DNA of 64,000 nt from Hyaloscypha bicolor E (lineage: Eukaryota > Ascomycota > Leotiomycetes > Helotiales > Hyaloscyphaceae). The DNA lies in assembly GCF_002865645.1 (NCBI RefSeq), contig NW_020194517.1, forward strand, positions 124,001-188,000, read 5' to 3'. Numbering within the stretch: the stretch's first letter is position 1; the number at the start of each line of letters is the position of its first letter. Position numbers and translations under genes: made by a program. Below, one piece after another: positions 55,896-64,000 of this stretch. Under the pieces are notes generated by a model, which had not been told where the DNA came from, did not search any database, and saw only the letters and a list, made by a program, of their open reading frames with translations.

Positions 55896-58800
55896 ATTGA
55901 GGAATCCAGAAGGGGCAGTGGATGCTGAACAAGAGACGAAATTAGGTGGCTTTTAATTGATTTATCGCCGTGAAGACTGGATGAGAAGGAGAACATGATC
56001 ACTGTGCATTCCCGAAGAGCCGTTGTGGAGCCGAAAGTGGGGGCGGGGTATGGGTAGCTGCTGCCCCTATTCTTCCCAAGTAACAAAAAGGAAGTGAATT
56101 TTCAGGGGCGGCCATCGTTTTCTCCACGACTCAATATCCCGCCGCAAGTCTATGCGTTGTTTTCCTGGATACGAGAATGTATCAACAAAGCCTTGAATAA
56201 TCTCCCCATTTGACTTGTCCATGAAAAGCAAACAACTTTTATATTGAGACCAAATGTCAGGGAGCAGTAACACCCGCATGAAAATGTAGTTGAAAGAAAT
56301 CGCTAAGGTGAGTCCTTCATTTTCATCCGACACCCTCCGTTTTCATAATATGTTTCCCGTTCTTATCTCATGTTTCCAGTTCTCGTCTCAAACCTCATCG
56401 TTTGACTCGTCTCTCTGGTTCTGCTTTATAACACCTAACCTCCTTAGCGTGCCAATGAAAATTGTCCTATTAATGACACTTCTTTGACTATTAATCCATC
56501 CGTTGAGCTTCTATTCCCTAGTGCGGCAGGGAAAGGTATGTTGCTGAGGTCCTTCCAAACCTCCACCTTGGATCCCTCTCTAGTAAAGTGCGGGCTGATG
56601 TGATCAGCCCGCTCTTTCCAAACTCTTCAGTATACCTCGACAGAATCCACACCACCACTTCGTCTTCCTCAGAGACTCGCTACTCCAACAGTCTGGAAAG
56701 ATTTTGAAATCCAACTCACGCCACTCTCTAAGATGTTCCTGCAAACGGTAGCTTTCTCAGCCTGGTATCACTCAATTCTAATAGCCGGCTTGTTAAATCA
56801 CGAGAATGAGTTGTGCAATTGGGCAAGATGGTCGACATTTAAGGTCGAAACGCAGAGCTGAACGGGACATGGATCCGAGGAGAGCGTGTCTGAGACGTGA
56901 AGGAGATACGTATGGATGATGGGAGACTTGTGGATTTTTTCTTCGTGTTGAATCCGGTCTAAATTTCTCCTGGAACTCTTCTCTTTATACCCGCAGGTAC
57001 AAAAGTGGAGGTTGCTAAGTATGTTGACCCGATAGATCTCCGTCTCCTCGCCCGTTGGAGGCCACAGCGATGATGCACTGGAGGGGGTCCCCTTACTGGA
57101 GGAGTAGATGGACGATCGAAGTGTTCGGATCGACAAAGCCTGTCTTGACAATGGCAATATTGGATCATTGTCAGTTCTTTGAGTGGACAAAGAGTTGTTC
57201 CTCGATGTGGAGATCAAGGATGGCGATCTGAGAAATGGCTGGTTGGATGAGGGTTGTTGCAGCGAAGGTAGATATGCGAAAGATGGATGGAGGGCTAAGA
57301 TGTGTTCCTGAGTTTTTCTGGTGGCTAGGGTGCTGATCCTCGACGCTGAAGACCGCCTTTGCAGAGACCTTCCGCCATGCCTTTGGGCGATTAATTTAGA
57401 TTTGGAGGTAATACCTCGGTATTTAGATGCATGGAGGCGATACACACTTTCATCTAGGAACTTTCATCACTTGCTACAGCATCATCGGGGATTTTCGATA
57501 GATTAAGGAACTGCTTACAATACGGTATTCGAGGACCCTCATGCGTCTTCAGATATGAAGTAATCTGCTTCATGTCATCTACACTCACCGAGCGTGATAA
57601 ATGGTTGACCTCTCTCATAAGTACTTTCCGACCACGTTGAACTCTTGGTCTCGTGCTTTGATTACGAGAAACTGAATTGAGCCAATCGTCCTTTTCACCA
57701 CCTTGAGTATCAGTCAATTCAACCGGCGATTGGGGAATGTCCTCTTCAGCTCCAAGGATGCGGCTTCCATCAGACAACGAGTCAAATTGCTCCTCACCTG
57801 TCTCTTTGGTGATCTTGATGACGTCGGATTGTATGGCTGTTTGATGTTTTCCAATGTCATGGGATGAAGACAAAATCTTGGGTCGTCCACGAGGAGTTTC
57901 ACTTCGTAGAGGTCCACCTGGAAGGTAGGTGGTGATCAATTGCTGGGGTACCCATCGTGTGAGATCAAACTTTCAATTTTCTAAGCTAATTTTAAGATTC
58001 GGTAGATAGCGTATTGGGGTTTCAACCCCGATTTTTTTGGTAGGCCACCGACCGAGTTCGAAGCATCAAGGTCATTTGGAGAGCGTTGAATACTAGTTGC
58101 CCTATTCAGAACAAAAAAGGGGTGAGGCGGGCCAGTCCATCATCTTCAAAGGATTTATAACTCAAGTATGAAGTTGACGGAGAAATAGGGGTTGTTGGCA
58201 GAGCATTGAAGAAGAAGAGTTTTCCGTGCCAGGATCTTCCTGTTTTCCTCGGTGTCAGGAAGACAATGGCATATCGCGTGAGACACTGCACCGGCTGTAG
58301 ATCTGTTCCTGGGGCAAAATAACAGTGGGTCATGAGAATAGTTGGTGCAGATGCTAGGACAAGGCTCTTTTCGATAGCCATACTGGCATGTGCGGTGACA
58401 ACCCGTGAATATGGAGACTCCATTTGATGCCCCATGGCGAGGGGTCGACTACATCACAAATTGGTAATCTGGGGTAATCAGGGACCGTAAGTGACACGGG
58501 GCCATGGACGATACTCTATAGATGGTAGCAGAGCCATGATCCCGTAAGTGAAATTTCCCATCCGAAGTCATGCACTGAAGACTAAATGGAAGGAAATGCG
58601 GCACAAGGAGTCCCAAAAAATAAATTGACAGGAGATTAGATGAACCTATACGGAGTGTATCAGTCGGCCGACAGCAATCTCGACTGTCTCATCTGAGACT
58701 AAACTTGCTTCAATATTTTGGTTGGTGAATTTGCAAGGCTTGCCGATGGCGTTAATATGCCCGATTCGCTGGCTGTTTCTTGCAAGCAAAAGGTCCGCAT

Positions 58801-59899
58801 GAAGGTAATCAGCGAAATCCTTCAAGTATATAACCTGTCCACTGTCGTCTGTAGATCACTAAATAAAAGTTGTGGCCGAGTTACTACGTGGGGTGGAAGG
58901 TGATGCTATTGTTGGCGAGGTTTGGCCTTGCAGTAAGGTAGCAATCGTCTCAAATGAAGGGAACTTGGCGGGTGGATTCAGGGGCTCGCTAGTGAAGCGA
59001 CCGAGCCGACTTGGCACCGTACCCCTGAAGTATTTTGTCCCAATTGAAAGGCACGAAACAATGAATCTTATCACCTACCGCTCAGAAGAGCTCCCGGGCG
59101 CCTCGGGAATGAACCATCGCCCCCGGTCTTTCAAATAGAGACTCGTACCCACTGTGCAGCGCCACGAACACGTCTGGCATCCCGAATCGCTAGACTCTCT
59201 GACTTGACTAATTTTCGTCTTAGAATTGAGATCTCATCTCCAACCATATGAAAATCAGTCTTTCTTTGCAATAATGTAAAGCCTCACCTGTGCATACGCA
59301 ACCGCACAACAATAATCAGATGATATTCTGACTTATTTCAATCCCCTGAATACCGGCTTGGCGCCGAAGGATTATTCGTCTCCCTCGGCCCGATGCAGCA
59401 CCCGAAACCCGCGTCGCTTTCGAAAAGATCGATTTTACCCTGGCGACGAGTTTCTCCACTGCATCAATATCAGTGTCTGTGGCATTGGCAAAAGGCGAGG
59501 AAAATTATTCACTCAATGTCGAACATAAGTTGATATTGACTTTTCCTCAAGATCTCGGACGAAAGACGACTTGAGACAAAAGTAGAGGCAGAGTATTCAC
59601 ACTCGAAGCCAAGGACAATCTGAATGGCCCAAAAAGACTTCAAACATTGAGTCGATGTGCAACAATCGATAAATAGATTCATTTCACAGCTCAACTAGAA
59701 GGCCATCGATGTACCTAAAACTTTTGGGACATTGCGTGTTAACATCCAATCCGGCTGGAGCTGAGCCAACTTGGCCCTGCCTGCCTACTCAAGAAGAAAG
59801 AATCACGGGTTGCGGTCCGGTCATAGAAATGAATGCACTTAGATTTTATGTCTGACTTCTATATATCACCAGCGCCAAGATGCCTACCACGAGATCTAT
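55896..59899. other. Gene-poor region with one weak coding candidate
   Basis: Four kilobases without a firm gene. Small frames on the minus strand near 56.1-56.3, 56.8-57.4, 57.45-58.0 and 58.1-58.4 kb do not join into a recognisable protein. 58.5-59.9 kb shows nothing beyond short chance frames; its right part includes downstream sequence of the RGP1-like gene. Confidence 0.5.
57454..57960 (-). other. Candidate coding segment, unrecognised
   Basis: An open minus-strand stretch of at least 161 codons, with protein-like composition: TRWVPQQLITTYLPGG near the start and SVDDMKQITSYLKTHEGPRI near the end. No ATG fits its left boundary, so an upstream exon would be needed. A possible 45-nt in-frame intron (GTAAGC...CTGTAG) lies near the end. 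It could be part of a multi-exon gene or a relic. I do not recognise a family. Confidence 0.3.
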
Positions 59900-62438
59900 C
59901 TATACAACAAGGCCTTGCGAAGCCCCTTCGCCTCGATCGGAATTCCCTCCTAGAGCACCATAGACCCTGAGAGGGACAGATACCTCGAAACTTTCGCAGT
60001 CCAGGGCTTCTGCTGATGCGAGAACCACACCTCGATCGTCCCTTGAGACTTCTTCTAAAAGGTCTGCATACCCTAAGGCTGACTCACTTTCTCCAAGCAG
60101 ACGTGGAGTAACAAATTCTATCCGCACGCGCCAATCTAGACTGACGCCGCTTGTTATAAACTCCGGAGTGGCTGAGACTGGTATCGTGGGGGAGAAAACA
60201 ACTCGTCTTGCGAAAAGAGTTGATTCTGAAAGGGAGACATGGACCTTACGCGTGACCCGAAGAATGCTGGCCTCAGATCGCAGCGCAATTGTGTGGTCCA
60301 CCTTCTCCGATGTTTCAAGGGCTGCGTGTATTGCATAGCAGGGAATTTCAGCGTCTGTGAAGTCGATGGCTGCAGTGACGGTCTCGCCCAGCCTATACGC
60401 TGGTCTGGCAAGCATGACCACAGCTACTCTCTTCCCACTGCGAGCGATTTCAAATCTATTTGCGCTTTGCTGAGCTTCTGTTGTGACGTTGCTCCTCAGA
60501 ATTGCCATATCGATGGCTTCTTTTGCTGTTACGGGCTCTTCGATCGATGAATGCCGCCGAAGTGACCTCGGGGCATCCGTGGGAGAAAGTAACCCCAGAC
60601 TAGAATTTTGTCGTGGTTTTGTAAGTAATTCATCAACGTATGACAGAAAGTCCTCCAATGTCGATTCATTTGACTTAGGAGTAGTCTTAACCTCCAGCTC
60701 TTTAGATGCTCCCAGATTCTCGATGCTTTCCACGGCTTTCACACGAGCCTGATCGCGAAGGATGACGTACGGAGCCATCAGATCATGTCCAAGAAGCTCA
60801 CCATGAGTGTTGACGCTCCCTAAAACTCGGAAGGGTACTTCCACCGACTTCACTTGCTGCTCTTTAGCACCTCCCGGTCTCTGTGTCCCAATCACTAACT
60901 TGTATGAGATTTTGATGGCCTTGCCACGATGAGTTGGAGGCAAACCCCGCGGCAACTTGAAGGAGTATCTGTAGATCCTGCTTTCCCCGGGAGCAAGCCG
61001 AAGATCGACAAACAAGATGGATTGCGGGGTTGACAGAAGCGGGATCGACCTCGAGCCAGCAATTCCTCGCATCTCTTTTATGCTGCTGAGCTCGCCGCCG
61101 CCGAGGAAACCACCAAGGGAGTCTCCAAGATTCCCCCATCCAAAACCCCGCAGGAGTCCACTATCTCGTTTACTCGTTTCCACTCCGATCACTCCACCAC
61201 CTTGGCCTCCAACAGCACCCTTCCGCTTCACCTCCTCGAATGGTGCTTGGCTGATTAACGAGCCATCTAGAGTGAAAGATCCATGTATTTGTGCGTATCC
61301 CATCATCAAGGTCTCCGGTTGTCGGTGATTCATTGGAGCAAAATTCGAACCTCGTCTCGAGTGGCCCGCATATGAAGGCATTCGACCAGATGCCTGGGGT
61401 AAATACTCCGAGGCTAGGGTCTCCGTGGAGTTGTTGCTAAGTGAGTAAAACTCTCCACTGCTTCTAGGTGTTCCTACTACACTGGACGGTGAAAGTACTC
61501 TTGCCGCGGGAGCAGAAGGGTGTTCCGTTATGGCAGGAATTGGTTCCTTCGACCGTGGTGAAAGTAACCGAACGTTATCTTCGACATTGTGCGATCCTCC
61601 TGCACCATTGAATTGATCCACAGGTCTTGCATCTGCAGGAGGAGAAACCGCTGGGAATTTGAAGTGCTGTGGAAGGGCTGATGTTGATCCTTTCCGTCTC
61701 GTGAAAGGGCCTCCTGAGATATCTGGGGTCGACGCGGCGGTCCCGGCTTTACGCCTCGGGTGCTGCTCTGGTGCAGTTGAATCAGCATCTTGAGGAGAGA
61801 ACGAGGAAACCAACGGCGAAGGCTGAGTAGTAGATCGCTGATTTATCGGCGCTGCAAAAGTCTATTAGCAGCAGCTCTGCCACCAAAGTAGGGTCTCATC
61901 TACCAGACGTAGGTCCTCCATTGACGCCATATCTTCGAGGAACTATCTGCAGACTTGCAGAACGGCCGTGTCCCCTAGATAGTCGACGGGGTCTCTCTGG
62001 CAAGCTTCCATGGCTCTTCTGATCGTCGAACCCTCCTTCACTGGCTCCGATAGATATAATGGATACGGATCGTTTATGCGTGCCACCATCTTTGGACGCT
62101 TTCGGGGGCTCTCCGTTCCAAGATCCCGGCGCAGACTGCACTGGCGCAGTGCCCACTGGCGCAGATAACGAAAGGGCTGTTCGATGGCCCCTATTCGGCG
62201 GGGAAGGTCGAGGACTCAGGGTAGAGTTCATCTTGATTTGTGCAGTTGGGGCCTTCCTCTGCCTTTCCCCCCCCGATGCGAACCCATTGGCTGCTGATGG
62301 ATGTAGCGATGCCTTCGATGGTGCAGGAACAGTGGCAACATTCTTAAACGTGATCTGGCACTCGACTTCCTCGCCGGCAAAGACCGTCTGCTCTGTCCAT
62401 TGCACGAAGACTCTTATATTGGTCAATGGTGTCGACAT
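59900..62438 (-). CDS. RGP1: RGP1 homologue, subunit of the Ric1-Rgp1 GEF for Ypt6
   Basis: Predicted join on the minus strand: 62438-61904, 61851-59900, giving 828 residues from MSTPLTNIRVFVQW. The N-terminal strand pattern VFVQWTEQTVFAGEEVECQI plus the later LAPGESRIYRYSFKLPRGLPP and GKAIKISYKLVIGTQ belong to the arrestin-like Rgp1 family. The middle is a long Ser/Pro-rich low-complexity region (about residues 45-290). The C-terminal half has MLARPAYRLGETVTAAIDF, and the end carries VSLDWRVRIEFVTP. Family knowledge: Rgp1 with Ric1 activates the Golgi Rab GTPase Ypt6 for endosome-to-Golgi retrieval. The start codons of this gene and MOB1 are divergent, 497 bp apart. Confidence 0.88.
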
Positions 62439-62935
62439 GTCGGTGATATGGCGACTGAAGCTCCTTCTGCTCGAAGGAGAGATGTGCTGCTGGTCATGGA
62501 TGCAGCATCAATAAAGCCAGATAGCGTCTGTCTGCCGGCATAATGAACTCTGTCGTCGTGAGCTCCAGGTGCGTTATTCGGTTCCTGTACTTTCAAAACT
62601 CCTGGCCCAAGTGAGATCCAGTCGGGTGGGGCCTTAGGCTCCTGGATTTACTCGTCAAGGTTAAAGTTCGCTAGCCAACGGCAGGTGCGAAAGTAAACAA
62701 GCGCTCGCCTTCAAGCATCGCCACGACTTCAACTCTTGCTTGATCTTCGACCCGTCCACACCCAAACTCTGAACGAAGCCAACTCTTTCCCTGTGTTGAA
62801 GGCAATCGAAGTCTTGCAAGCCCAATTGGGGTCCTAGTCGTACGCGAATCCCCCTGAGGATTATTATTGCCCTGCTAACGCGTGGAATGTAGAAAAGCCT
62901 AAACAAATTGCTTGTTTTCTATTTCCAAAGCCACG
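62439..62935. promoter_or_regulatory. Divergent promoter region of RGP1 and MOB1
   Basis: 497 bp between the two start codons, serving both genes. An 81-codon frame inside it on the minus strand is not supported. No specific factor site was identified. Confidence 0.6.
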
Positions 62936-63942
62936 ATGACTTCCTTCATCACAACTGTGTTAGTCTTTAAATTTTTCCCCAATGGCTTTTACTATTCTGC
63001 ACTTCTTGAGTCCTCGTGCTCCCAAAGCCCTGCCTCCCGTTTGCACCCTCGCTCAATCCGTTTCGTCCGTGACGGTTTCGGTGAGGGCCGAAAAGGGTCC
63101 TTTTATTCAGGTCCCTGAAGCAACATATGTATCACCTTACTCACAGAAGTCTATGGATAGTAACCAGCGGACGAAGAATCAGTTCAGACCGCGAAACGCC
63201 ACGAAGGGCACCACGAGCTACCAACTGCGACAATATGCCGAGGCTACACTGGGCGGGGGTAGTCTGCGAAAGATTGTAAAGCTTCCAGAGGGCGAAGACG
63301 AGAATGAATGGCTGGCGGTCAATAGTAAGAAGTTTGATTGTCGTGGGGAATGCACAAGCTTACCTCGATTCAGTGGTGGACTTCTACAATCATATCAACC
63401 TTCTTTACGGATCGATCACCGAATTCTGCTCCCCACAATCATGTCCCGAGATGAAGGCCACAGACGAGTATGCAAAACTCTCTTTGTGCACGCAAACTTG
63501 ATCTAATTTTCCCCACAGATTCGAGTACCTTTGGCAGGATTCAGAAAACTACAAAAGACCTACCAAAATGCCCGCACCGACATACATCGAACATTTGATG
63601 GGATGGGTCCAAAACAATATTGACAATGAGGCTGTGTTCCCCAGCAGAATTGGTGCGTGGAAAGGAGGCTCGAACTAAGAATTTCTTCTAACATTCTCAG
63701 GTGTTCCCTTCCCCAAGTCGTTTCCCAGCATGATTCGACAAGTGTTCAAGCGCATGTATCGTGTATACGCCCATATTTATTGCCATCACTACCCGGTCAT
63801 TCGAGAACTTGGCCTCGAGGCTCACCTTAATACCAGCTTTAAGCACTACGTTCTGTTCATCGATGAGCACAACCTTGCTAGTGGAAAGGACTTCTGGGGA
63901 CCATTGGGAGACCTTGTCGACAGTATGCTCAGAAGTGACTGA
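62936..63942 (+). CDS. MOB1: MOB1 kinase activator
   Basis: Predicted join: 62936-62958, 63161-63324, 63374-63467, 63519-63652, 63701-63942, giving 218 residues, matching the family. The first exon is 23 nt (MTSFITTV), and the second continues [16 protein letters not shown]. Core motifs: [51 protein letters not shown] (zinc-binding cysteines), [16 protein letters not shown] (zinc-binding histidines) and [19 protein letters not shown]. Family knowledge: Mob1 binds and activates the NDR-type kinase Dbf2/Sid2 in the mitotic exit/septation network. The stop at 63942 leaves 58 bp of the window. Confidence 0.97.
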
Positions 63943-64000
63943 TTATTGAATTGATGAAGGGACGAGGCAGATATGAGCATGATCACAGCGTTGGCGTCAC

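Noticed and set aside
56798..57445. 215-codon minus-strand Ser-rich frame
   Set aside because: No ATG start, low complexity, no family match; could not be spliced to the segment at 57454-57960 without stops.
58106..58435. 109-codon minus-strand frame
   Set aside because: Could not be joined in phase to the neighbouring candidate; no motif recognised.

Overview
The window is nuclear DNA of a filamentous ascomycete (Pezizomycotina). The genes are split by short introns (about 45-110 nt) with GT/AG borders and fungal branch motifs. The protein set is typical of these fungi. An AT-rich block of dead transposons carries the transition-only damage left by repeat-induced point mutation (RIP). The protein set would suit a leotiomycete, but that is a weak inference. 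Exon borders were worked out by hand from splice signals, reading phase and remembered family sequences; no alignment was run.

Layout. (1) 1-3189, minus: 5' part of a SLN1-type osmosensing hybrid histidine kinase, running off the left edge. (2) 5.2-19.4 kb: an AT-rich, gene-free block with two complete but dead chromodomain Ty3/gypsy elements in head-to-head orientation. One is at 5783-11909 (minus, TSD GCCGG), the other at 12401-19393 (plus, TSD ATACC). Between them lies a 215-bp solo LTR (TSD CTTAG) next to an inverted relic of the same family. (3) 20.8-28.5 kb, housekeeping genes: F-box/LRR-like protein, BMT6-type rRNA methyltransferase, SNU13 and VMA3 (a divergent pair), and a carboxymuconolactone decarboxylase-family protein. 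(4) 28.5-32.5 kb: GC-rich noncoding stretch with simple repeats and a 29-C run, upstream of a Yap-like bZIP gene. (5) 34.4-41.8 kb: transketolase with a GC-AG intron, a Golgi-type coiled-coil protein, and a short unknown gene. A 1.84-kb Tc1/mariner-type element sits between the last two, in what was a promoter of about 240 bp shared by both. (6) 43.6-55.9 kb: a C2H2 regulator, a broken methyltransferase gene, an alcohol-acetyltransferase-like enzyme, a large C2H2 + Zn2Cys6 regulator and a short-chain dehydrogenase. The last four are what one would expect of a small or decaying secondary-metabolism locus. (7) 59.9-63.9 kb: RGP1 and MOB1, a divergent pair with a 497-bp shared promoter.

As a system, most genes are independent housekeeping functions: stress signalling, rRNA and spliceosome maturation, vacuolar acidification, pentose phosphate pathway, Golgi traffic, and mitotic exit/septation. 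No tRNA, rRNA, CRISPR array or clearly unprecedented system was seen. The points most worth checking are the metabolite-like locus with its broken methyltransferase, the transposon-split promoter, the one-sided RIP of the second retroelement, and the tiny exons in VMA3 and the dual-finger regulator.
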